Part shown: piece by piece, positions 27,399 through 36,856 of the stretch
Position numbering within the stretch: position 1 is the stretch's first letter
Layout of the letters: each line of letters starts with the position of its first letter
Source: Granulosicoccus sp.
Lineage (GTDB): Bacteria > Pseudomonadota > Gammaproteobacteria > Granulosicoccales > Granulosicoccaceae
Direction of reading: 5' to 3'
DNA length: 64,000 nt
NCBI GenBank assembly: GCA_020627685.1
Contig: JAHDGK010000002.1
Location: 96,215-160,214 of the forward strand
Position numbers and translations under genes: made by a program
Notes under the pieces: generated by a model
Databases searched by the model: none
What the model was told of the DNA's origin: nothing
Seen by the model: only the letters and a program-made list of their open reading frames with translations

Positions 27399-28115
27399 AT
27401 GTCACAGCAGCGAATAAAACTCTATCAGGGCTCGGTAAACCCTTGCAGCTATCTCGATGATAGAGAAGCGGTCAATATTTATGCTGATCCGCATCATCCC
27501 AATCCGAAGGCTGTTTACAACCAACTTATCAAACGCGGATTCAGACGTTCGGGTGAATATGTGTACCGGCCCGGATGTGTGGATTGCTCAGCCTGTGTAC
27601 CGGTCCGAATTTTATGCCATGAGTTTGCCCTGCGCCGCACTGATAAAAGAAACCTGGCACAAAACGACGACCTGGCAATCGACTACAGACCCGCAGAATA
27701 CTTTGATGAGCACTTTGAACTCTATTCGCGATATTTAACAGCCCGGCACGCCGCCGGAGGTATGGACAACCCGGAACCGGAAGACTTCAAACGCTTCCTG
27801 TTAAATCCTTGGGGTGAAGCATTGTTTGTCGAGGTTAGAAAGGATGAAAAGCTGGTGGCTGTCGCAGTCACGGACGCTACAACTGAGGGCTTATCTGCGG
27901 TGTACACGTTTTTCGACCCTGAGTTTTCTCAAAGAGGACTGGGGCGGTTTTGCATCCTGAAACAGATCGAGCTCTGTCAATCGATGAATATTCCCTACCT
28001 ATATCTGGGCTACTGGGTGGACGGTTGTCAGAAAATGCAATACAAAACGGATTTCAGGCCTCAGGAACATTTCGACGGTCAACGCTGGGTTGCTTCACCG
28101 TCTGGCACCCTATAG
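27399..28115 (+). CDS. bpt: Aspartate/glutamate leucyltransferase Bpt (arginyltransferase family)
   Basis: Bpt adds leucine from Leu-tRNA to proteins with N-terminal Asp or Glu and so feeds the bacterial N-end-rule pathway (ClpS/ClpAP). The 238-residue length, the N-terminal YQGSVNPCSYL, the cysteine motif GCVDCSACVPVR and the phrase YLYLGYWVDGCQKMQYK place it in the ATE/Bpt family. The substrate specificity (Leu rather than Arg) is inherited from the bacterial family name and is not proven. Often clpA, clpS, infA and aat lie near bpt; none is seen here. The gene ends 23 bases before the end of the converging cyclase gene. Confidence 0.93.
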   Translation: MSQQRIKLYQGSVNPCSYLDDREAVNIYADPHHPNPKAVYNQLIKRGFRRSGEYVYRPGCVDCSACVPVRILCHEFALRRTDKRNLAQNDDLAIDYRPAEYFDEHFELYSRYLTARHAAGGMDNPEPEDFKRFLLNPWGEALFVEVRKDEKLVAVAVTDATTEGLSAVYTFFDPEFSQRGLGRFCILKQIELCQSMNIPYLYLGYWVDGCQKMQYKTDFRPQEHFDGQRWVASPSGTL

Positions 28116-28138
28116 CTCGGCCCGGGTTTTCCCGATTG

Positions 28139-29419
28139 TTAGAGCTTACGAGCCTGCTCGATGCCGCGGAGGTACAAATCGTACATACCCGCAGGTCCCC
28201 AGTCTTCCCGAAGCTGAGTAAAGAGCTCGGTGGCTAGATCCCAATCGCCGGATTTACTCGCCTTCATCGCTTTTTTATGCATTTTCAGCCAGTTCAGAAC
28301 AATGTCGTTCATTTGTTCTTCGACACCCAGCGGTTCGTACATGGTGACCGTTTGCTTTCTGCCTTTAACCGTGACGGTATCCAGTTCCCGGAACTGCATT
28401 TCAGGTAATGCCTCAGCCGTTTTATCGCTGACAATAATAGCGACCTGATATTTGCGGGTTTGCTCTTCTAATCGCTGGGCAACATTAACAGTGTCACCGA
28501 CGACAGTGTAATCCATTCGGTATTCTGAGCCTAACGGGCCTACCATGGCAGGTCCTGTACTAATGCCGATTCCCAGAGTCACTGTTGGAAGCTTTTGTTC
28601 AAGACATTTACGATTCAGGCTTTCAATCTCTGATTGAATATCCATCGCTGCAGACAACGCGTCATAGGCATGAGATTCACTACGCGCTGGCGCTCCCCAC
28701 ACTGCCATAACGCTGTCACCCATATACTTGTCTATGGCCCCTCGGTACCTAACAACTATACGACTGACGTGTGCAAAAAATAAATTAAGCCATTGGGCTA
28801 ACTGTTGCGGTTCTAGTTGTTCGCTGATTGCAGAGAATCCAACAACGTCGCAAAACAGCACGCTGATATTGCGCTCTTCACCGCGTAGCTCGTAAATTTG
28901 CGGGTCCCGTCTGTACTCGTTGGCGAGCTCTTCCGGGACATACTGACTGAGCAATTGATTAACTCGCTTTCGATCTCTGACTTCTACGATGTAACTGAGT
29001 AAGACATAAACAGAAAAGAGTACCAGCACAATTAACAACTCAAACTCGAGAGGTATGTTCGGCACAGGTTCAGCAAATTGGAAATGCAGTATCGTAAGTC
29101 CAATGGCCGTGAGCACAGCAAGCACGGCTCCCCCGACAATGCGGAACAGCGGCATGAGTATCGCCAGAGCGACGAGCGCCAATTGACTAAACCAGAAGAC
29201 TCGACCAAACGGTTCAGATTCAAATAAATTTAAGGATTGACCACCGCGAATCTTGAACGAAAAAAACTGACCGGAATCAGCGGCATCTCCCATCCAGTCG
29301 AAATCAAAATAAAGGCGAAAAACACCCAGCCCTGTAAAGACCAAAAGCAGTAATACCAACAGTAAAAACAGCGTGAAGGTAACGCTTCGCCGGTTGGCGT
29401 TGTAGTAAGGTAGTTTCAA
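28139..29419 (-). CDS. Membrane class III adenylate/guanylate cyclase
   Basis: The N-terminal half has about five hydrophobic segments (first FTLFLLLVLLLLVFTGL), with a short periplasmic loop; the C-terminal half is a class III nucleotide cyclase domain. Metal-binding aspartates are present (LFCDVVGFSA and YMGDSVMAVWGAP), as are the transition-state Asn and Arg (GDTVNVAQRLE), so it should be active. The start is uncertain: an ATG at 29479 overlaps the upstream gene by 59 bases, whereas a TTG at 29419 lies one base after that gene's TAA and has AAGGCGG about 8 bases before it. I chose the TTG (426 residues). cAMP is the likelier product, inferred from family prevalence. Confidence 0.88.
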   Translation of the reverse strand: MKLPYYNANRRSVTFTLFLLLVLLLLVFTGLGVFRLYFDFDWMGDAADSGQFFSFKIRGGQSLNLFESEPFGRVFWFSQLALVALAILMPLFRIVGGAVLAVLTAIGLTILHFQFAEPVPNIPLEFELLIVLVLFSVYVLLSYIVEVRDRKRVNQLLSQYVPEELANEYRRDPQIYELRGEERNISVLFCDVVGFSAISEQLEPQQLAQWLNLFFAHVSRIVVRYRGAIDKYMGDSVMAVWGAPARSESHAYDALSAAMDIQSEIESLNRKCLEQKLPTVTLGIGISTGPAMVGPLGSEYRMDYTVVGDTVNVAQRLEEQTRKYQVAIIVSDKTAEALPEMQFRELDTVTVKGRKQTVTMYEPLGVEEQMNDIVLNWLKMHKKAMKASKSGDWDLATELFTQLREDWGPAGMYDLYLRGIEQARKL

Positions 29420-29420
29420 C

Positions 29421-30242
29421 TTAGCAGCCGCCTTGTCGTCGATGCGCAAAATCGGCCAACATCGATAAGGCCTCGGCATGAAGTGCTTCAGTGCAAGCTG
29501 CTAGTACTGAGGTTGTATGTTCGTCAATAGCCTTGCCTTCAAGGTCGGTGATAATGCCGCCCGCTTCTCGAACCCCCACGGTTAAAGCTGCGATGTCGAG
29601 GATATTGACGTCTGATTCGATGATTAAATCGGTTTGCCCGCAACACAGCTGGTGATAGTGGCAAAAATCCCCGTAGCCGCGCACACGGCGAGCTTGACGC
29701 ACAATGTCCCCATACCCCTGCCAGCTTCGAGTATCTGATGCTAACGCGGTTAGATTTCCCGATGACAGGAAGGCATCTTTAATTTCCGTTACCGGGCTGC
29801 ACTGAACAGGGTTGCCATTGAGCCAGACACCCTCACCCTTCACAGCAACCAAGCGCTCACCATAACCTTGAGCATTCGACACACCAATAACCAGCTCATT
29901 TTCAACTTCGAGTGCAATTTGCGTTGAGAAGTAGCGCATACCGCGAATGAAACTTTTTGTGCCGTCAATGGGATCAACCAACCATCGACAATTTGATTCA
30001 CCAACGCCCGCAGCCCTGCCGGTTTCCTCACCAAAAAAGGCAGCCTGTGGGAGCGCTTTTGTCAGTATTTCCTTAATGCAACGTTCAGAGGCGACGTCCA
30101 CTTCGGTAACTGGCGACGTATCCTGCTTCAAGGTAACGCTCCAGTTGCCCTTTTGCACAAACTCACTGATGACAGATTCTGCGGCGCTTGCGGCTTCTTC
30201 AGCGGCTCTCCGCGCTAATGGCAGATCGGGATTCACAAACAC
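29421..30242 (-). CDS. Inositol-monophosphatase family protein, HisN (histidinol-phosphatase)-like
   Basis: A magnesium-dependent, lithium-sensitive-type phosphatase of 273 residues. Motifs: metal-binding Glu in FFGEETGR, the signature WLVDPIDGTKSFIRG, and the C-terminal NILDIAALTVGVREAGG. The phrase DGTKSFIRGMRYFSTQIAL and the bulky aromatic motif YGDFCHYHQLCCGQTDL resemble HisN histidinol-phosphate phosphatases more than SuhB. It starts with GTG at 30242 and is likely the first gene of a transcript with the cyclase. No other his gene is near, so the HisN role is a similarity-based suggestion. Confidence 0.85.
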   Translation of the reverse strand: MFVNPDLPLARRAAEEAASAAESVISEFVQKGNWSVTLKQDTSPVTEVDVASERCIKEILTKALPQAAFFGEETGRAAGVGESNCRWLVDPIDGTKSFIRGMRYFSTQIALEVENELVIGVSNAQGYGERLVAVKGEGVWLNGNPVQCSPVTEIKDAFLSSGNLTALASDTRSWQGYGDIVRQARRVRGYGDFCHYHQLCCGQTDLIIESDVNILDIAALTVGVREAGGIITDLEGKAIDEHTTSVLAACTEALHAEALSMLADFAHRRQGGC

Positions 30243-30396
30243 TCCAAAAATTGAAATTTTTCAAAGGCGTAGTATACGTGCCTCAGTCCCCGGGCGCGAA
30301 CCCATTAAAAAAATTCATCACTTGTCAAGACTGAACATTCTTCGCAGAAATCAGTAGACTTGCCTCCCCGCTTCCAGTCTGTCCACAAACCGCCAA

Positions 30397-32403
30397 ATGG
30401 GTCTGAACCCGCAACAACTCGCTGCTGTAAAACACTTTGACTCGCCATTGCTGGTTCTGGCTGGAGCCGGGAGTGGTAAGACCGGTGTTATCACGCAAAA
30501 AATTGCCTGGCTCATCGAAAAACAGCAGTACGCGCCAAGCTCTATCATCGCCGTGACGTTCACCAACAAAGCGTCCAACGAAATGCGTGAACGGTTAAAA
30601 AAGCAGCTCAACGCGAAGCAAATGCGCGGGCTCACCATCGCCACTTTCCATCGCCTGGGCATGGATATGTTGCACAAGGACGGAGAGGCAATCGGGCTGC
30701 GCAAAGGTTTCACGATTCTAGATCAAGGGGACTCTTTATCGGCTCTGCGTGAGCTAATCCGCGAAGGTAATAGCAGCATCGAAGAGCGAGTTCTGCAGAA
30801 TAAGATTTCATATTGGAAAAACGAATTTATCGACCCGCAGCAGGCGTTAGCAGAGTCCACTGATGATTCAGAACGCGTATGCGCACTGCTCTTTGCGCGC
30901 TACAACGAACTTCTGCGAGCCTGTAACTCCGTTGACTTCGACGACTTGATCAGCCTACCAGTGACACTTCTGCGCGACCATCGCGAGGTGCGCGATAAAT
31001 GGCGGGGCCGGGTACGGCATTTACTGGTCGATGAATATCAGGACACAAACGCGGCTCAATACGAGCTCGTCAGGTTGCTGGTGGACAAATTCGGCGCGTT
31101 AACGGCCGTAGGTGATGACGATCAATCCATCTATTCGTGGCGCGGCGCACGGCCGGAAAACTTGATGGCGCTGAAGAAAGACTATCCCAATTTGCGCGTC
31201 ATTAAGCTGGAGCAAAATTATCGCTCCAGCCAACGAATCTTGCGCTGCGCAAATGCGGTCATTAGCCACAACCCGCACGATTTTGAAAAGAAACTTTGGA
31301 GCGACCTGGGACTGGGTGACATGCTTCGCGTGTCTGTGTGCAAGCATTCACTCGACGAGGCTGAATGGGTCTCCGCCGAAATTATGACCAGACATTTTCA
31401 AAAGGATACCCCATGGGGAGATTTCGCCATTCTCTACCGAAGTAATTTTCAGTCTCGCGCATTTGAACAAGCGCTTCGGGAGAAAAAAATTCCCTACTCC
31501 ATTAGTGGAGGCAGCTCTTTTTTCGACAAAGTCGAAATTAAAGACATGTTGGCTTATCTGAAACTGATGGTTAACCCTGACGACGATACGGCCTTTCTCA
31601 GGTGTATCAATACGCCCCGACGCGAAATTGGTCCCACCACACTTGCCAAGCTAGGTGCCCACGCGACAAATAGGCAAATTAGCCTGTTCGCGGCTTGTCA
31701 CGATGTCGGTTTGGAATCCGTTCTAACGGGAAGAGGCCTGCACAGGCTGCAGCGATTTGCCAATTGGTTAACACTGACTGCTGACAACGCTGAAAGAGGC
31801 GACACATTGGCTGTCGTCAAAGGTGTATTCGAAGATATCGATTATGAAGATTGGATTGAAAAACAGTTCGAGTCACCGCCGAAAGCAAAACGGGCCATTG
31901 AAAACACCCATGAACTGCTGGCTTGGATTGAAAGACTGTTAACTGACGATGATCAAAAAGATCAGCCACTGGCCGAAGTTGTTCGTTCACTTTGCCTGCA
32001 TGACATGTTATCCCGGCAGAGTGAGGAGAACGAAAACAATCAGGTTCAGATGATGACCTTGCACGCAGCCAAAGGACTGGAATTTCCCCATGTATACATG
32101 GTCGGCATGGAGGAGAACCTCCTGCCCCACCGAAACAGCGTTGAGGAAGACGGGATCGAGGAAGAACGGCGACTTGCTTATGTCGGCATGACGCGCGCCC
32201 GGCATACCTTAACCTTTACCCGATCCAGAGCCAGGCAACAATTTGGCGAGACATCTGCGTGCGATGCGAGCCGATTTTTGGATGATATCCCTAGCGAAGA
32301 TGTCGTCTTTATGGGTGAGCTGGACAAAACATCGGCTGAACAACAACGCGCAACCGGAAAAGATGCATTAAAAGGCTTAATGGATCTATTAGCGGATGAC
32401 TAA
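30397..32403 (+). CDS. rep: ATP-dependent DNA helicase Rep
   Basis: Rep is a 3' to 5' superfamily 1 helicase that clears proteins ahead of the replication fork. The 668-residue product has Walker A LAGAGSGKT at residues 21-29, motif II LLVDEYQDTN near 210, GDDDQSIYSWRGARPENL near 238, and motifs V-VI MMTLHAAKGLEFPHVYMVG and RRLAYVGMTRAR. The phrase YSISGGSSFFDKVEIKDMLA and overall length favour Rep over UvrD. It diverges from the phosphatase gene, with 154 bases between. Confidence 0.96.
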   Translation: MGLNPQQLAAVKHFDSPLLVLAGAGSGKTGVITQKIAWLIEKQQYAPSSIIAVTFTNKASNEMRERLKKQLNAKQMRGLTIATFHRLGMDMLHKDGEAIGLRKGFTILDQGDSLSALRELIREGNSSIEERVLQNKISYWKNEFIDPQQALAESTDDSERVCALLFARYNELLRACNSVDFDDLISLPVTLLRDHREVRDKWRGRVRHLLVDEYQDTNAAQYELVRLLVDKFGALTAVGDDDQSIYSWRGARPENLMALKKDYPNLRVIKLEQNYRSSQRILRCANAVISHNPHDFEKKLWSDLGLGDMLRVSVCKHSLDEAEWVSAEIMTRHFQKDTPWGDFAILYRSNFQSRAFEQALREKKIPYSISGGSSFFDKVEIKDMLAYLKLMVNPDDDTAFLRCINTPRREIGPTTLAKLGAHATNRQISLFAACHDVGLESVLTGRGLHRLQRFANWLTLTADNAERGDTLAVVKGVFEDIDYEDWIEKQFESPPKAKRAIENTHELLAWIERLLTDDDQKDQPLAEVVRSLCLHDMLSRQSEENENNQVQMMTLHAAKGLEFPHVYMVGMEENLLPHRNSVEEDGIEEERRLAYVGMTRARHTLTFTRSRARQQFGETSACDASRFLDDIPSEDVVFMGELDKTSAEQQRATGKDALKGLMDLLADD

Positions 32404-32668
32404 CAGGACCAAAGCCAGCGGCATATCGTAGCAATACGTAATGTCTAACCGCGTTTTCCTCTCAGCCAACGCAACCTTGGCCGATAGACTTTTATATGTG
32501 CGCAACTTGAAATTGCTTCACCATGGCATATGTTCCCATTTCGCACCGATTTCGATGCTAGCAATGGGTGATCGGAAATCTGATTGAAAAGGTCTAATTC
32601 CGACTGGTTGTTTAACCGTTCTACCGATGTTAGTCAACGAGACAAACCACTGATCAAATAATTATCTT

Positions 32669-35089
32669 ATGGCCTCTAAGAAACGTGAAGACCCCATAGT
32701 TCTGGACTCAGAGCCCTCTGATTCCGATGGGCAAACGTCATCCAGTACAGGCTTAGTGCTGCCCGAGCAAAATCTGCCGAGCAAACTGTTACTTCTGCCT
32801 ATATTCGAGCGTCCGTTTTTTCCAGCACAAGTTCAGCCTCTGGTTATTGATGAAGACCCGTGGGAGGAGACGTTTTCGCGCCTTGCCAAAATGGATCATC
32901 ACCTGCTTGGACTTTGCTACGCGGGCGATCAAGATGAAAAATCCGGCGCGACGCCCAACGATTTCGCGGACACAGGTTGTGTTGTCCGACTACATAACGT
33001 TGTTCGAGGCAATGGGAAAATTCAGTTTATTGCACAGGGTATGCAGCGATTCAGAATTGATGAGTGGCTGAGTAAAAAAGCCCCCTTCTCGGCACAGGTT
33101 TCTTACCCCGCGGAACGCTCACAAAACACGCCGGAAATAAAAGCCTATGCTATGGCTCTCATCCAAGCCATCAAAGAACTCATACCGTTAAATCCTCTCT
33201 ATAACGAGGAATTAAAGAACTTCCTGAATCACTTCAACTTAAACGACCCCTCGCCATTGGCAGATTTTGCTGCAGCGATTACCACTGCACCAGGCCCGGA
33301 TCTACAACAAATTCTAGACACGGTGTCTTTGCAAAAGCGTATGGAGCGTGTGCTTGTATTACTTCATAAAGAACTCGAGGTAGCACGACTCCAGGCAGAG
33401 ATTCGCTCGGAAGTTGAGCAAAAGATGTCGAAGCATCAGCGTGAATTTTTCTTGCGTGAAGAGCTGAAAGTTATTCAGCGAGAGCTGGGTATTGCTAAGG
33501 ATGATCGAACGTCAGATATCGACGAATTTCGTGCACGCATGAAAAAGCGTCAGCCCCCGGAGCATGTTCAAAAGCGCTTTGACGAGGAGCTGGGCAAGAT
33601 GTCCATACTGGAGACCGGCTCACCTGAATATGGCGTTACCCGCAACTATGTTGATTGGCTCAGTGCAGTCCCTTGGGGAAAGTACTCAAAGGACAAGTTG
33701 TCTTTAAGAAATGCACGCACCATCTTAAATCGCGACCACAGTGGTCTTGAAGATATAAAAGAACGCATTGTTGAATTCCTTGCCATGGGTGCCTATCGCG
33801 GAGAGATCAGCGGTTCAATTCTTCTATTTGTCGGCCCACCAGGTGTGGGTAAAACTTCCATCGGTAAGTCGATAGCAGAATGCCTGGGCCGCAAGTTCTA
33901 CCGCTTCAGTGTCGGTGGAATGCGAGATGAAGCTGAAATTAAGGGACATAGACGAACCTACATTGGCGCGATGCCCGGAAAACTCATTCAAGCTTTAAAA
34001 GAAGTGGATGTATCCAACCCCGTCATCATGCTCGATGAGATCGACAAGATGGGAAGCTCTTATCAGGGCGACCCGGCGTCAGCGATGCTTGAAGTGCTCG
34101 ACCCTGAACAGAATAGTGAATTTCTAGACCATTACCTGGATTTAAGGGTCGATCTATCAAAAGTACTTTTTGTCTGCACCGCGAATCAGTTAGACACGAT
34201 CCCACGACCTCTCTTGGATCGAATGGACGCCATCAGATTGGGCGGTTATATCGCCAGCGAAAAACTGGAGATCGCAAAACAACACCTATGGCCGAGGTTG
34301 TTAGAGCGCAATAACGTTAAAAGCAGTCAGGTTAAGATTTCTGATTCTGCTATCAAAGCACTTATCGAAGGCTATGCAAGAGAAGCAGGCGTTCGCAGCT
34401 TAGAGAAGTTACTGCATAGAGTATTAAGAAAGTCTGTCGTGAAGCTTTTAGGCAAGACTAAGTCAGTCAGTATTAGCAACCGCAATTTAGTCGACTTTGT
34501 TGGCGAACCACCGTTTCGAGTGGAGAAACAGCTGGGTGGAGTCGGTGTAGTAACAGGGCTTGCTTGGACGGCTATGGGCGGCGCGACACTGCCTATAGAG
34601 GCAACTCAAGTTCATGCTCGTGATCGGGGCTTGAAGCTTACGGGACAGCTTGGCAAAGTCATGACCGAATCAGCGCAAATTGCGCATAGCTTTGTAACAA
34701 CTAACAGTGAGCGCTACGGTGTAAAAGACGATTGGTTTATGTCTAACAGCCTGCACTTGCATGTACCCGAAGGTGCAACTCCAAAAGACGGACCCAGTGC
34801 AGGCATCAGCATGACCAGCGCCCTGCTCTCTCTCGCGTTAAAAAAATCAGTAAAAAAATCTTTCGCTATGACGGGGGAAATTACGCTGACGGGAGAGGTA
34901 CTACCTGTTGGCGGCATTCGCGAAAAACTGATAGCTGCAAGGCGGATCGGGGTTAAAGAGATAATTCTGCCAGAGGGTAATCGTCGCGATGTTTCAGAGC
35001 TACCCAAGCATATCGTTGCCGGGTTGAAAATCCATCATGCAGCGCACTATGACGACGTTTATAAACTGCTATTTACCAAAACGAAGTAA
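32669..35089 (+). CDS. Lon-type (S16) ATP-dependent protease, AsrA-like branch
   Basis: The 806-residue protease has a LON substrate-binding domain with the unusual opening KLLLLPIFERPFFPAQVQPL, a coiled region (about 230-300), Walker A GPPGVGKTS near 389, Walker B PVIMLDEIDKMG, and the Ser-Lys dyad: Ser710 in KDGPSAGIS and Lys753 in GGIREKLIAARR. The N-terminal phrase and the section VVTGLAWTAMGGATLPIEATQ match, in my recollection, the second Lon-like protease of Pseudomonas (AsrA, PA0779) better than housekeeping Lon. Both digest misfolded proteins. There is a 265-base leader region after rep; I see no convincing heat-shock promoter in it. Confidence 0.93.
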   Translation: MASKKREDPIVLDSEPSDSDGQTSSSTGLVLPEQNLPSKLLLLPIFERPFFPAQVQPLVIDEDPWEETFSRLAKMDHHLLGLCYAGDQDEKSGATPNDFADTGCVVRLHNVVRGNGKIQFIAQGMQRFRIDEWLSKKAPFSAQVSYPAERSQNTPEIKAYAMALIQAIKELIPLNPLYNEELKNFLNHFNLNDPSPLADFAAAITTAPGPDLQQILDTVSLQKRMERVLVLLHKELEVARLQAEIRSEVEQKMSKHQREFFLREELKVIQRELGIAKDDRTSDIDEFRARMKKRQPPEHVQKRFDEELGKMSILETGSPEYGVTRNYVDWLSAVPWGKYSKDKLSLRNARTILNRDHSGLEDIKERIVEFLAMGAYRGEISGSILLFVGPPGVGKTSIGKSIAECLGRKFYRFSVGGMRDEAEIKGHRRTYIGAMPGKLIQALKEVDVSNPVIMLDEIDKMGSSYQGDPASAMLEVLDPEQNSEFLDHYLDLRVDLSKVLFVCTANQLDTIPRPLLDRMDAIRLGGYIASEKLEIAKQHLWPRLLERNNVKSSQVKISDSAIKALIEGYAREAGVRSLEKLLHRVLRKSVVKLLGKTKSVSISNRNLVDFVGEPPFRVEKQLGGVGVVTGLAWTAMGGATLPIEATQVHARDRGLKLTGQLGKVMTESAQIAHSFVTTNSERYGVKDDWFMSNSLHLHVPEGATPKDGPSAGISMTSALLSLALKKSVKKSFAMTGEITLTGEVLPVGGIREKLIAARRIGVKEIILPEGNRRDVSELPKHIVAGLKIHHAAHYDDVYKLLFTKTK

Positions 35090-35104
35090 TTTAAGTCATT
35101 GATG

Positions 35105-35131
35105 CTTACCGACCGCCTGAAGGTCGGTAAG
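35105..35131. terminator. Perfect 10-bp hairpin between convergent lon and DUF3187 genes
   Basis: Arms CTTACCGACC and GGTCGGTAAG flank a 7-base loop. The hairpin covers the last codons of the minus-strand gene and lies 16 bases after the lon stop. There is no U-tract on either side, so intrinsic termination is unproven; it may protect 3' ends or aid factor-dependent termination. Confidence 0.45.
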
Positions 35132-36116
35132 TCCATGACAGGCGCGCAACGATATCGGGCGTGGTATCAATAGCGGCGTCCTCGCTAATCGTTAGCTCAA
35201 GCGTCTGATCACGTGGCCCCAAGTAGCGAACACCCGCACTCAAGCCGATGGCAATTTCACCCAACTCCCTCAACGAGCTTCGGTAAAAAGGCGTATGCCA
35301 GTCCAGCTGCGCCAGCAATCGCCAGCGCGGCTGTAGTATGAATTGCGAGCCTAATGAGCCGTATACCACGACCGCATTTTGATTCGGTATTAGGTCAGCG
35401 TCACCTGCATACAATGCACCGATGGTGGCACCAGCTCGCCAGCGCCCTCCATTACTCAGTACTGGAGACTGAAGATCGGCAAAAAAATCAAACTCACCAC
35501 TGCCTCGCAACTCGCTCAGGGACCCTGTCGGAAGTTTGATTCCAAATCGCGCGATGGACTCTGAAGTGGTTGAATCTGCGGTGGCATAACAACCCAGGGA
35601 ACGCTGAATCGCAATCTGTATATCGCCAATGCCGCTTTGCGCTCGATCAACTTGAAAGCGAACACCATCAGCATCGCTATACACGTAATTCAACGCATCA
35701 AATGCTGCTTCATCTCGACCGGCATCCGGCAATCCAAAAAATTGATGCCATTCATCAATGGCCTTATCAAAGGATCCACCGCTATGTTGGATGAAAGGTA
35801 CGACCGCCTCAAGCTGCACACAGGCTCCGAATCTTTGCCGATGCCTAAGCGTTAATTCTGTTGTCTCGCCGTCGAGAAGTAGAGTGTCTTCTCCGGTGGT
35901 ACCTCCCATATATTGATTGGAATGTTCAATCGATATTTGCCACTCGCGGGTTTGAACCGGCCGTGCAGCAACACTGGGCAGGCCGAATAACGAGTTTATC
36001 GCATGCTGAGATCGGTGTTGAATGAGAGCAGACTCATCGCTCTGTTCGGCGTTTGAATGGCTCGATACAACAACGCTAGCCATAAACATAAGGCTTACAA
36101 GGCGGGAACAACGCAT
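35106..36116 (-). CDS. DUF3187 family probable outer-membrane protein
   Basis: The product (336 residues) has a signal peptide with cleavage near SNA. The mature part is rich in alternating beta-strand patterns and ends in an aromatic-containing strand (SWTYRPSGGR). Recurrent phrases such as DEWHQFFGLPDAGRDE and AQSGIGDIQIAIQ match the DUF3187 family, uncharacterised proteins of beta-barrel appearance found in gammaproteobacteria. It lies downstream of the TPR gene with 34 bases between stop and start, so they may form one transcript. Function unknown. Confidence 0.75.
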   Translation of the reverse strand: MRCSRLVSLMFMASVVVSSHSNAEQSDESALIQHRSQHAINSLFGLPSVAARPVQTREWQISIEHSNQYMGGTTGEDTLLLDGETTELTLRHRQRFGACVQLEAVVPFIQHSGGSFDKAIDEWHQFFGLPDAGRDEAAFDALNYVYSDADGVRFQVDRAQSGIGDIQIAIQRSLGCYATADSTTSESIARFGIKLPTGSLSELRGSGEFDFFADLQSPVLSNGGRWRAGATIGALYAGDADLIPNQNAVVVYGSLGSQFILQPRWRLLAQLDWHTPFYRSSLRELGEIAIGLSAGVRYLGPRDQTLELTISEDAAIDTTPDIVARLSWTYRPSGGR

Positions 36117-36150
36117 TCAATAATTACTCGGGGGTTTGCTGCAGTATCGG

Positions 36151-36771
36151 TTAAATCTCACGACCCATTTCTGATCGAACAAATTCAATGCTTCGTTTTG
36201 CATTGACTGAGGCGGGGCTAATGGTAAGCACCTGCTCGAAGGCTTCCAAAGCCGCAGGGTAATCTTTCGTGCGCAGAAAGATCAGACCCAAACCCGATAT
36301 TGCCCCAAAATGCCGGGGCTCCAGGCGAATCGTTTCTCGAATGTCTGCAACCGATGCCGCATGATTTTTCAGCTGATATTGCACAGTCGCGCGTCTATTC
36401 CAACCTTCTGCAAATTCTGGATAAATGTAGACCAACTGATTGCATAGTCGCAGCGCTATATCGAATTGACCCATGGACATGGCCTGACTGATCTGCGACA
36501 ACATGGATGCCGCTTCATCATCGGGGGCAACAAACCAATGCTGCCAAATTTGCTCTTCAATAGATTTTGCAACCGCTGGATCAGTTTCGGCTTTTAATTT
36601 TGCGAACAGTTCTGGCAATTCAGGAGCGTTTTGATCAGCGGCAGATACCAAGGGCGCGAGTAGAAGCGGCAGACACACAAGGGCTATGAACACGCGCTCA
36701 GTAAGGGAGCGGCGCCGAGCGATTGTTTTGTGTGCGGTATTTGTACCTGATTGACGATTCAGAACGACCAT
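36151..36771 (-). CDS. Tetratricopeptide-repeat protein with signal anchor
   Basis: The 206-residue protein starts at the ATG at 36771, which has a strong ribosome binding site (GGAGG, 4 bases before it); a TTG six codons earlier would include that site in coding sequence and is rejected. A basic N-terminus and hydrophobic segment (VFIALVCLPLLLAPLVSA) suggest export to the periplasm or a membrane anchor. The rest is helical with two to three TPR units (EGWNRRATVQYQLKNHAAS; FGAISGLGLIFLRTKDYPAA). TPR domains bind peptides or scaffold complexes. Partner unknown; it may be co-expressed with the downstream DUF3187 gene. Confidence 0.82.
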   Translation of the reverse strand: MVVLNRQSGTNTAHKTIARRRSLTERVFIALVCLPLLLAPLVSAADQNAPELPELFAKLKAETDPAVAKSIEEQIWQHWFVAPDDEAASMLSQISQAMSMGQFDIALRLCNQLVYIYPEFAEGWNRRATVQYQLKNHAASVADIRETIRLEPRHFGAISGLGLIFLRTKDYPAALEAFEQVLTISPASVNAKRSIEFVRSEMGREI

Positions 36772-36856
36772 ATATCCTCCAAAACTCAATACCAGACTAA
36801 CGCTTCACTCCCTGCTACGTAACTCTCCAGCAAAATGGACCTATTACACCCTTGTC

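Noticed and set aside
32506-32540. Heat-shock-type promoter CTTGAAA ... CCCATT upstream of lon
   Set aside because: The spacing is 22 bases, too long for sigma-32 (about 11-16).
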